Origin: Tigriopus japonicus
Taxonomy: Eukaryota; Arthropoda; Copepoda; Harpacticoida; Harpacticidae
Reading direction: 5' to 3'
Length of the DNA stretch: 64,000 nucleotides
Assembly: GCA_010645155.1 (NCBI GenBank)
Contig: CM021323.1
Coordinates: forward strand, 2,540,872 to 2,604,871
A model generated the notes under the pieces. It was not told the origin of the DNA and did no database searches. It saw only the letters and a program-made list of their open reading frames with translations. A program made the translations under genes and the position numbers. Of this stretch, positions 8,951-19,100 are shown piece after piece. The number at the start of each line of letters is the position of its first letter. The stretch's first letter is position 1.

Positions 8951-11900
8951 CACTCGAACTTGATACCCTGAGCCAGAGGAAGTTCCTTGGAATAGTTGAT
9001 AGTGCAAGTCGATCTTCTCATGTATTGTTTCCAGGCATCAGATCCAGATTCCCGTCCACCTCCGGTAGCTTTCTCGCCGCCGAAAGCTCCACCAATTTCG
9101 GCACCGGAGGTTGGAATATTGACATTAATGATTCCACAATCAGATCCTTTGGGTCCAATCCACTGGAGAAATTAGATAAAACGAGTTCTTAATACTACTT
9201 ACAAAAAGCTCGTTTTGAAACATCAAACATGAGCAGAAATTGCGTCATGAAAAATTGAATGCATAATACTTAAGTGGAAATTCACAGCCGAAACTTGGAA
9301 CGGAAATTAAGGCAGACAAATCTCCTCTATCACAACGTGTAGCAAAATGAACGAACTTCATTGAAAATTTGCATGGGAAAAGTATTTACAAAAAGTTGAA
9401 GCTTAACTTGTGCATAAACTCCAGAAATAACTATGTTTGAAGATTACCTTGAAAACATGCTCCACGTTCTTGGTAAAGAGAGAGGATGAGAGGCCTTGCT
9501 CAACTTCGTTGTTCCAAGCGATTCCTTCTTCCAATGATTTGCATTTGAGGAGATACACGATCGGAGCAAATGTTTCACGGTGAACCACGGGTGAGTCATG
9601 AGGTAAACCAGTTACGATGGTCGGTTCCACAAAGTTACCCTCTCGGTTCATAACATTGCCTCCGAACTCAATTTTTCCACCGGCTTTCTTGGCGTCTTCC
9701 AAAGTTTTCTTGTAGGCTTCCAAACCAGCTTTGCTATGCAATGGGCCATAGAGCACTCCATCATCCAAAGGATCGCCCACTCGATTCATGATCGATCCAT
9801 AGGCCTTCTTCAAGCGCTCTAGAACCTGATCATATACCGCCTCGTGTAAGATCATTCGTCGAAGGGTGGTGCATCTCTGTCCAGCAGTTCCAACGCAAGC
9901 AAAAGTCGCCGATCGAACCACCATTTCGACATCAGCATCTTCATCCACAATGAGGGCGTTGTTGCCACCCAATTCGAGTAGGTGTTTGCCAAACCTTTCT
10001 TGCACGGTCAAGGCCACTTTTCGTCCCACTTCAGTACTTCCAGTGAAGGACAACAGCTTAATTCTGGGGTCTTTGGCCATCTTTTCGCCAATTGGAACCC
10101 CTCCACTGCAGAGCGAGCAAATAGCTCCAGGCAAGCCATTCTTTTCCAAAACATCCGCCACGATTCGAGTAGTAGCCACGGAAACCAAAGGGGTGGATGG
10201 AGCTCCCTTCCAAATAATGGTGTTGCCACAAGCCTTTAAGAGAGATAAGTTAAGCCATTCATTAAAAGCCCTGCGGTCTCTTAATTGTATGGGTCTTCTG
10301 AAATAGATTTTGCGTGGCTGTAACGAAAATATTACCATTGCCAGGGCGTTGTTCCATCCATACACAGCCACGGGAAAATTGAAGGCTGAAATAACTCCAA
10401 TAACGCCCAATGGATTCCAGCATTCGAGGAGTTGATGACCAGGGCGTTCGCTAGGAATGACCTTGCCAGCCATCATTCGAGACAACCCTACGGCATAGTC
10501 GCAAATATCCACATACTCTTGGACCTCTCCAATGCCTTCGGGAACAATTTTGCCCATTTCCAAGCTAACAAGTTTTCCCAAGGGCTCCAACTTCTCTCGG
10601 AGAGCATCACCAATTTGACGCACGATCTCGCCTCGCTTGGGCACGGGCAAATCGGCCCAAATTTCCCAAGCTTCCTCAGCGGCCTGGACGACTTTTTCGT
10701 AATCATCAACATTTCCCGTTGTTACATTGGCAATGGGACGGTTGTTAGCGGGGCAAACTGATGACACAACCTAGAACCAATTGAAATATTGAATGAAGCA
10801 CCTTAAATATACCAAAATTGATAATACCTTTTCTGACGTTGAGACCGTTAATTAATCTCAAATCACTTACCACTGACTGATTCATGGATTAAACTTTCTC
10901 ATGTCATAATACCGTTTATTCTTTAGAGAAAAAAAACTTTGACGTATTTGAGAGGTTAATGTAAAATAAATACACGACGCCTTTTCTATGCCAAACTTTT
11001 ATTCATACTATAGTACGAGTATCAAATAGGACGAGCCTTTGTAAAATAAAGGCAACCTCATTCAAATTCAGGAGGAAATTAATGGCGTCGCGAGTGGCAC
11101 GTGCTCATGTTTGCACAAGGTTCCTCGACTCTCTTAGAATTTGAACCCAAGAAGGGGCCTTGATAACCCATTCACGGTTGTTCCTTGGGCTTCCAGCCAT
11201 AATCATGGCCGACAAGGGCATAGAAAATCTTGTTATGCTCGGCAAAGAATCTGTATAATTTGTCTAACGTGCCCTCAGCCAAGGGTGGCTTGGGACGGCC
11301 TTTGGATTTGCTCAGACATTTCCTTTTAACACATTCCCAAACGCCTGTGGTTCGCATCTCCTTTCCACAGTAGAAGCCCTTGGTTTGGTTGAAGAAGAAA
11401 TTATCTTCTGTAATGACATGGGGGACATCGAGGAATTTCTCCACTTTTCTGAGTTCTGTCCAAGGCTCCTTGATGAAGGCCTCCCCGTGGACGATATGGA
11501 TCTGTTCTTTAGGGAAATATTTGAACCACCGAGTAATATGATGGTGATAAATGGATCGTTGCAAAGGTGGGTACGTGATGTCTATGGATCCGTCCTTGTT
11601 GAAGACCAGCTCTTCTAACATGGGGTAGGTCTTACCCTCGGCTAAATTCTTGGACCTGAATTGGTTATAATCGGACACGAGTCGCTTGACAGGATCACGG
11701 AGAATCAGTAGCAATTTTGATTTTTTCGTAGTTTCGTGTAAACGTTGGGCAGATTGTGAATGATGGAAGTAACCGGGTGTTTTTTCCATAACCAAATTGT
11801 TCTTCACTGCTGGTGGCATTCGGGATATGTACCAATCCACGCCTTTGTCGTAATGCTTGTTGAAAAAATGTATTTCCGGTCCAGCCGCCTTGAGTTGGGG

Positions 11901-14900
11901 ATGGAGCTTCAAAAACTCGATCAAAGCTCGGGTTCCACCTTTCTTGGCGCCAATGATGATAACTTCCGGCAAATGCTGCGTCATGTTGGGTGGCACATAA
12001 CCTTCGCAAATCAAATCAAAGTCTTGATCATCATGAGCGGTGTCTTCTTCCGTTTCATCAGGATCAACATCCGAATCTTCAGACTCTTTGACAATTATCT
12101 TCTTCTGATCATCTTCCAAGGGCATACTTGAGGACTTTGACTTAGGAGGGTCAGCCTTCCGACAAGCCCAACTCGGATTCGACACGACAAGAATGAAGAA
12201 TATCAACCAGAACGTTGGAAACCTCATGACCACTTCTTGTTCTTGACGACAGCGTATTTCAGTTCCAAGAGCACAATTCCCTGCTCTTTACACCAAGTGT
12301 TTCTCTCTTCAACTGTTGGTAGTTATGAGAAAAATCAACATCTACGAAACAATTGACAAGCTTTTGAAAGACACCACTGCAGGATAATCCGTTCCACGAT
12401 CCTTGATTAAGATGGACCTGTCAGATCATCAAATCGAGTCAAATGCTAATCAGTCCCCTGAATTCACTCGAAAATTCGTATCGTCTCCGCTAAGCGCTCA
12501 AACACGTCTGATTACAACGCCTGGATTGAGAGGAAATGAGACAGAAGATCAAGAGCTCTCTCCTTTATTTGGGTAGTACTGGAAGGCACTAATTTTTTGT
12601 TTAACTTGTAAATCACAGATACGCAAAGAGATTATTTTCGATGTCGAACACCTAACCAGTTCAGAAACACAATCGAGCGCGGGTGCTGTGTTTGTTTTCA
12701 TTCCGTTCCAATCAGCTGGTCCAAAAACTAGCCACAAAAGAATGAGCACCCAAATTCCCCTGTAGATGCAAACTTCGAGATGTGCATATATATGTGTCGA
12801 ATTTGAATGTCTCGCTCCACCACTCGGTGAGTGAACATCATCATCTCAGTTCAAGCTCAGTAGTACAACAATGTTTAGATTGGACTCGACATCTGGAAGT
12901 CATATGTTGGAAATTCAATGTTTCCTTGAGAGCTTCGAGCTACCAAAGACACACAAACTAATCTCAATGAGAATAGAACACGAGAATGGCCTTGGTGAAT
13001 GCGACAAACGTTTCCGTCGAGCACTACAAATATCATCACTCGTCGAGAAAGTTTCCATAATTTTGGCGAACCATCTCTGCTATTTACACCCTGACACGAA
13101 AGTTGCGTCGTGATCATACTTTGGACCCAAAAATTACGGCGTGGACGGTTTGGCACGATCAAACTGCCCGTGTGCCCAAAAATACTAAAATATAAAAAAT
13201 ACCACAAAAGTAGTTCCAATATTTACAAGTAAGTTTCATCAATAACTATTCAAGGTCAAGGGATCACATAAATATCCACTTCGTGGTAAAATGGGACGAA
13301 GATCTTTGGTACACACGAAACGTTTTACTTCAGCGAATTTTGAAAAGTCCATCTCGCAGACAACGACGTTACCGCGTTGTCACCCCCCTCAAGAAACCAC
13401 CAGGATTAAGAATAATCTCCTTTGTCTGAGTAGCTCGCTCACACGTCTCTAGATAACCAAAATGTTAGTCAGAAAAAAGCTGGCCAAGAGTTGTTTTGAA
13501 TGAATTTAACCACACCAATGGCCCTTGAGGGGTTTTTAGGAAGCTGAAATTGATCGTTATTACGTAATTTAAGTATCATCAAAAGTTAAAACAATCGTTC
13601 ATGCCATGGACCCGTTTTCATATTGGGAAACAATTGGCTCACCAAGAAAAATTCGTGAAAGGAAATGCAAGTGTGTGCCAACGAAAAAATTGCGAAAAAG
13701 TTAAAAAAAAATGCTTTCATCTTGATTAACCACAAAATACAGTCTAAAGATTTCAGCTCAAGAAGTCAATCAAAACCACAAACAACCATTTTTTTTTACT
13801 TCGTGGCTACTTAGCCGAAATAAAGCATGAATGTTTGCGTTGAATGGAATTGCCATGGGGATACCTAGTTGAAGTAAATACAGAAATTTTGATCTTGCTC
13901 TTTGTTCGAAGAAAATTGACGTAATTGTCCTTTTGGAACAGGGCATTAGTCATTTCGTAGCTTTGAAAAACAGTACAGCAATAGTTAGGCGCATGAAATC
14001 AGGTATTCATCCGTTAATTTAGAGAAATGGTCCTTTGCTTCAAAAGAAATGGAGATTATTTTTCTATTAGCTACTTCTTTCATGCATTCTGCCAAATATG
14101 ATAATTACATGCATGTTCTAAAAAATCCACAATGATCGTTCTAAGTAAACTAGAACTAAATTCTAAAAGGAAATGCTGACTGGGTTTTGAAACCATTTTC
14201 TTCCCAATGGATGATGAACCAACAGCTCTCTAGAATACATGTGATTTATGACTTAATCTGCAGCACTTCACTTAAGTCAACTCGTACTATTCCATGTACG
14301 CAAAAAGAGCCATCTTAAATTGCCTGTCCTTCAACCCACGTTGGTTTGATTTAGGGTTTTCACAATTACGAGGAAACTTAAATGATTTTGCTTTTACCAA
14401 TACGTACCTCAATATTCGTGCGATTGCAATAAGGAAAATGCAAGTAGAAGCAAATTGAAAATCGAATTTTCCTTTCAGATTACATCGAATATTGCTCAAT
14501 GTCTTGAAATTTACGAGGGTGAAGAACACGGCAAATAAAGAATCAATTTCTCAAATGTTTATCGAATGGCCTGACAGGGCATCATTAACATCAACATGGT
14601 TGCTACTTTTTGATCGGTTCGAACATAAGCAGCCATTTTAGGAACGGATCTCGCGCTCGATAAGTTGACTCGTTTCAAAGGCCTTGGTTTTGAAGTTGAG
14701 CTGAAAAAGGCTAAGATTACGAGGGCTTCATATTTGTTGAACACAGTCTTGGTAACTTAAGCATAGTGTTTGATCTTGTGCGTCATAGAATGGCAAAAAT
14801 GGCAAGCAGCATTGTCTCGGAATTTTGTAGTTGATATCAGTAAGATTTTGTCAATTTTCTTCTTTTCAAGTAATTTTGTACTGACAAAGAGAAGCTGGGT

Positions 14901-15714
14901 TTGCAAAATAACATTTCTCATTTACTTGTTAAATTGGATCATTTCATCTTTCTTCGCTCTCGTTCGTAAATTGTCCTTGAATTGTTGCTTGGCATCATAA
15001 GACGAGAAAAGTTCCATTCTTTTTAGTTACAAGCTAGGCTCATTTCCCTTGGAAGAGTTGGATGACACAAATCTAATGCAAACTTCGAGTTGGAACGACA
15101 GATTAACTGAATTGCAACAACTTTTGTTGATCAAACTAAAGCCATTATGGGCTTTGTTTAGCAGCTCAATTACGAACTACAAATTCACGATATACCTGCA
15201 TTCAAAGCAATGTTGAGGGAACCGCGATAGTCGCATAAAACTGCCACCCATTAACAACAATCTCAAGTAGAGCGAAACAAATTACCTCTCCAGATCCAAA
15301 CCATTGGCCGTTGAAAACGCCGGCATTGTCCTTCTCGATGCCAAGTTGCTTGAGGAAGGCATATTTAGGCTCGTCAATGAGGTAATTGCCGGAATTGGAG
15401 CTCATGGTTCTTCTTTGCAAGTTAAAGATGGGCACGTAGCAAGGGCTTGAATTGTTGAATCCTTGACCGGCAACAGACGCGAGCGAAGGTGAAGTGCCAC
15501 AGATCGAGTTACCAGGTAGACCGTCGAACTGTGATAAAGTACTTCCAGACGAACCCCCCGAGAACAGGGAAGATGGCGTTGTTACGTAACTACTCCTATT
15601 ACTGCTGCAACACCAAGGTCCCCCCAACTTCCCACTTCCAGCGAGCACTTGAGCTGACGATGATGATGAGGTGGAGACTAGTGCTAAGTGCCTCAGAGAC
15701 CTTGTGGCGATCAT
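8951..15714 (-). CDS. ALDH7A1: Alpha-aminoadipic semialdehyde dehydrogenase (antiquitin, ALDH7A1)
   Basis: NAD-dependent dehydrogenase of lysine catabolism that oxidises alpha-aminoadipic semialdehyde and also detoxifies aldehydes. Four exons join in frame: 15714-15286, 10770-10336, 10233-9448 and 9162-8951, giving about 620 residues. The middle and C-terminal parts match animal antiquitin almost word for word, for example [16 protein letters not shown] and [16 protein letters not shown]. The catalytic Cys is in TAGQRCTT (about residue 409) and the general-base Glu in LLELGGNN (about 375). The first Met (15714) begins a Ser/Arg-rich leader without acidic residues, a likely mitochondrial presequence. 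A second in-frame Met at residue 104 (15405) sits where the family's cytosolic form starts. The leader is unusually long (103 residues). Intron 1 is 4.5 kb and contains a complete sulfotransferase gene. A frame at 9403-10767 runs through the 102-bp intron 2, which must be removed. Confidence 0.95.
10998..11003 (-). terminator. Polyadenylation signal for the nested sulfotransferase gene
   Basis: AATAAA on the minus strand, about 170 bp downstream of the stop at 11172. It lies inside ALDH7A1 intron 1, so use of this site would have to be avoided in the host transcript. Confidence 0.5.
11172..12227 (-). CDS. Heparan sulfate glucosamine 3-O-sulfotransferase, intronless and nested in ALDH7A1
   Basis: Transfers sulfate from PAPS to the 3-O position of glucosamine in heparan sulfate, in the Golgi lumen. 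One exon of 351 residues; ATG at 12227. The N-terminus ([20 protein letters not shown]) is a signal peptide or short anchor, followed by an acidic linker. The sulfotransferase domain starts near residue 86: the 5'-phosphosulfate loop [18 protein letters not shown], the catalytic Glu in PEIHFF, and the 3'-phosphate loop [14 protein letters not shown]. Later come [10 protein letters not shown] and two further Cys, which fit the conserved disulfide, then an SKGR motif. Overall it resembles HS3ST1/HS3ST5 more than the membrane-anchored HS3ST2-4. It lies entirely in intron 1 of ALDH7A1 on the same strand. Confidence 0.93.
   Translation of the reverse strand: MRFPTFWLIFFILVVSNPSWACRKADPPKSKSSSMPLEDDQKKIIVKESEDSDVDPDETEEDTAHDDQDFDLICEGYVPPNMTQHLPEVIIIGAKKGGTRALIEFLKLHPQLKAAGPEIHFFNKHYDKGVDWYISRMPPAVKNNLVMEKTPGYFHHSQSAQRLHETTKKSKLLLILRDPVKRLVSDYNQFRSKNLAEGKTYPMLEELVFNKDGSIDITYPPLQRSIYHHHITRWFKYFPKEQIHIVHGEAFIKEPWTELRKVEKFLDVPHVITEDNFFFNQTKGFYCGKEMRTTGVWECVKRKCLSKSKGRPKPPLAEGTLDKLYRFFAEHNKIFYALVGHDYGWKPKEQP
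12228..15285. other. Remainder of ALDH7A1 intron 1
   Basis: This 3-kb stretch should hold the promoter of the nested sulfotransferase gene. I see no additional coding exon. Short frames (for example 12871-13113 plus, 14287-14529 minus) lack supporting motifs. The DNA is AT-rich with several poly-A and poly-T runs. Confidence 0.5.
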
Positions 15715-17319
15715 TGTTGCTTGGAAACGAGTGAGTGGATGGACGATTCACAAGAGAAAGACTCGGAACGTGTAATACCATGAAACACTCACTCCACACT
15801 TGTAATATTCACCACAAACTTGTTTTCAACTGGCCAAGCCAGAGTGATGATTGTTATGGCGAGAAACTTACTCGTCCCAAACGGGTTCTTCTTGATTTGT
15901 TCGGAAGATGGGTCAAATCTGGTATTTATTATCATCGGCAGAAGCCGGTAGAGAGTAGAAGGAACCGTGCCAATGGAGCTCTTGGAGATGATCAAAATCA
16001 CATGGAAACTCACTGATGTCTGTGCACAGTTTAGGTTGTTGGTCTTGATGTCTATCGAAGTTTAAGAAAAAACACACGATTTTCACTTGATCTTGAAAAC
16101 CTTGAGATCAGCTTAAGCTCGCGACGTTGCGATGGAGAAAGCATATGAGCTCAGCAACACAAACAAGCCAAGAGACGTGTTCTTGCGAGGACGTCAATTG
16201 TTTGCATACTATTTGTTCTATTTACGAACACTTCCAGTACTCTTTCCAGTTCAGTTCCGCAAACTTTCTCCGTATGATGTTCCTTCGTGGTTCCCGGCAT
16301 TATAGTTTCCTGAAAGCATCTTTCCAGACACAAACTATCATGTTACCAATTTGCTTTCCGAAACATCTTATCCTCGGACTAAAATTTTCATATTGATTTA
16401 AGTTTCTGAGGCATGGGGTCTGTCTCAGAAATATTTATGGAACCTTATAGGGAGAAGGGAAGTTATGCGAAAACATTTTAAATACATTTTTTTTCACGTG
16501 AAAAAACATTTTGGGACGAGCAAACGTATTTCATCGTTTTCGGTGGAAAACCACATTTTTTTACAGTATCAAGATATTTCCATCAAATATTTGACTGACC
16601 TGATAGAGTACTTGCGGGTTTCTATGGAGTCGTGGTAGATTGCACAGGCCTGCTCCTCCAACTTGCCCTACAAGTAATAGTTATAGTGGCAAGGTCCATG
16701 GATCCGCGGAGGTCCCTAGGTCCGTGAAGGCCTTCAGGTCCCGTATGGAAGCTGTTCTTAAAGCTGGAAGGGGACACAGTAAATGACAGATTAAGATGAA
16801 TGTCCAACATCTTTTATATCTTTTATAAATTCCTCTGCAAAACTCCTCAGTAATGATCTTGATGGCCTTGAACTTGTTCCAAATTTACTTGCACAGGGCT
16901 GTAAAGTTTTGATAACGAGCCTTCGAGAGTGTCGGTGAACGAACTCGAGCGAAGTAATATTTCCTTGCCACAGCATTTCAGGATTTGAGGATTTACAACA
17001 TTTTGGTTCGAATAGTTTGTTCCATTGAATTTTCGTTGTGTGTGGCCTGAAGGTAAAATGCCAATCAATCAAAAATCCAATCCAAAAAATTACGTTGATC
17101 AAAAAATGCTGCGGGAAATGGCTCAATTGAAATGGCTCTGAACAAACGATATTTGCATAGGTTACAAAAAAAAAACGGATGTTGTCTGCATTATTCTTCG
17201 TTGAACTACGTAATCGTCAACACCAAAATTCAATTTGTTAGACCACAAAGAACTACTCTAACCATGCTGGTAAAGAATACTAGACTGAATGAAAAGTGCA
17301 GAAAGTAAAGATGTTTAGC
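15715..17319. other. Intergenic region upstream of ALDH7A1
   Basis: The ALDH7A1 promoter must lie in the first few hundred bases; I cannot point to a TATA box. Frames at 15735-16016, 16127-16396 and 16791-17126 look like chance frames. No RNA gene recognised. Confidence 0.45.
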
Positions 17320-17325
17320 TTTATT
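17320..17325 (-). terminator. Polyadenylation signal of the cuticle protein gene
   Basis: AATAAA on the minus strand, 109 bp past the stop codon at 17434. Confidence 0.65.
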
Positions 17326-17433
17326 TTTGATTTTTCACACATCGACTATGTTCTGTGCCGACAAATTGAGTCTACCTCGTCACAATGGACGAGATTACTC
17401 GCTAACTAGATAAAATGAGATGCTTTGGTTGCT

Positions 17434-18262
17434 TTAGTCCACGCGATAGGCGACGGCGTGACCAGGGTTCAATTGAGTTGTGGTCAGGATGGCCTTTCGG
17501 ACGGCAGGAGCAGAGACCACAGGAGAGGCATAAGCCACAGGAGCAACGGGAGCGCCAATGGGGGCAACGGGAGCATATCCGGCATAAGCAGCGGGGGCAA
17601 TGGGAGAGCCATAGGGAGAGGCATAGCCCAAGGGAGCCACTTGCCTCTTCTTTCGGCCCAAAGTAGCGGCGGAAGCCACCACATTGGAGCCGGAAACTCG
17701 GAAACCGAGAGCATCAGCCACATAGTTCACTTGTTGGGGAAGGCCATGACCATCCACATAAGAATAAGAGCCCTCGACTCCACCCAAAGCATTGCCTCGC
17801 TCTTGTTTGGCGGAGTTGATGTTGTTATAACCGTATTCGTAGTTGCCGAACTCATCTTGAGCATGGTATTGCGAGCTGGATAGAGGATTGGCGGGGGTAG
17901 GAATGGGCAAGAGAGCGGGAGCAGCAGCCACGGCATGAACTGAAGGAACGGCAGGCACGGCAGCAGCGACAACGGGTGCGGCCAAGTTATCGTAATGAGA
18001 GGGGGCGTTGATGCTCACCAAGGGGGCGCGTCTACCCACGACCACTTGGGCTCCAGGATGGCTCAAGGAGGACACGGTTTTGTAGCCAAGTCCAGATCGA
18101 GCCAAAGGCAGGGGATAGCCTTGATAACCGTATTGAGCCGTGGCCATATCGGCGACCAAAAGGGTAGCGAGAATAGCCTAAGCCACGGAAAAAGAAAAAG
18201 AACATGAAATCAAACATGGCGAACGATTCGGAATATAATTTGAGTCTTACAAAGCACTTCAT
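17434..18262 (-). CDS. Cuticle protein with Rebers-Riddiford chitin-binding domain
   Basis: Structural protein of the exoskeleton; the R&R domain binds chitin. Two exons: 18262-18251 encodes only M-K-C-F, and 18177-17434 encodes the rest, total 251 residues. Splitting the signal peptide with a tiny first exon is the classic arthropod cuticle-gene architecture. Joined, the start reads MKCFAILATLLVADMATAQ, a good signal peptide. Residues about 107-172 form an RR-1-like domain, including DEFGNYEYGYNNINSAKQER and GSYSYVDGHGLPQQVNYVAD. Both flanks are Ala/Pro/Val-rich with AAPA and YAPVAPIGAPVAPVAYA-type repeats. Just after the domain is an RKKR site (codons 17644-17655) that fits furin cleavage and is odd for this family. 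TATA box at 18325-18330; expression probably moult-linked (inference). Confidence 0.93.
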
Positions 18263-18324
18263 TTTGAATTGTTCTTGAGCACAGCTAAACGATGTGTGAT
18301 ACCAATTCAGTGTTGAAGCTTAGA

Positions 18325-18330
18325 TTTATA
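18325..18330 (-). promoter_or_regulatory. TATA box of the cuticle protein gene
   Basis: TATAAA on the minus strand, 62 bp upstream of the start codon. That leaves room for a transcription start about 30 bp downstream and a short leader. Strong TATA boxes are usual in cuticle protein genes. Confidence 0.7.
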
Positions 18331-18924
18331 GTCTTGAGGGAGATGGTAAAATAATGCCGGCCCACAGGATCGCATGATGCGTGCATGATGGTTTTGGCAG
18401 ACCTGCATCCCATCCATCCATGGATCTGTGGGTTCGAGGGCTCTCGTCGCGGTCATGATTTGCCTGCATGGAGTTATGTGACCAATCAACCCCCAAGCCT
18501 CTTAGTTTTTGTAGTAGTGAGTGCGTTTACATTCTTGAACTGCGGACTTTGTTTGGTATTTTTTCTATCCAAGTATCGACTATCTTCGTTTTCCTTCATA
18601 AAACTCAAAAGGGACCAAAGTTGATGGGCATAAATTATTTTTTCTTCTCTAAACTTGCAAAGGCGTTTAAGCTAAACGTGACACTTCTTTTAGTTCTGCA
18701 AAAGAAGCAGATAATTACGCAAAATGGAACATAATCTTTGAGAAAATGCACGACAGATTATTAATTGTTGAAAAAGAAAGGTTTGATTTTGTCATTTCAT
18801 TCCAATTATCTCATTAATAAATGGCCTGGCAGATGAAGGATCTAAGTAAAGGGTCCTTGATGATAAAAACCGTGGAAAGTTTAGGTGAAAGCGAGCAGAG
18901 GTGAATTTTGCATCTCTTCGTTTT
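18331..18924. other. Intergenic region upstream of the cuticle gene
   Basis: Probably contains the rest of the cuticle gene's control region. Small frames on the plus strand (18385-18734) overlap each other in different phases and are not supported. Confidence 0.4.
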
Positions 18925-19100
18925 NNNNNNNNNNNNNNNNNNNNNNNNNNNNNNNNNNNNNNNNNNNNNNNNNNNNNNNNNNNNNNNNNNNNNNNNNNNN
19001 NNNNNNNNNNNNNNNNNNNNNNNNNNNNNNNNNNNNNNNNNNNNNNNNNNNNNNNNNNNNNNNNNNNNNNNNNNNNNNNNNNNNNNNNNNNNNNNNNNNN
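18925..19100. other. Assembly gap (176 N)
   Basis: A run of N. Frames that cross it are artefacts. The flanking sequences do not repeat each other, unlike those at the second gap. Confidence 0.99.

Noticed and set aside
9866..10761. Plus-strand frames across ALDH7A1
   Set aside because: They are antisense to exons with clear family identity on the minus strand.
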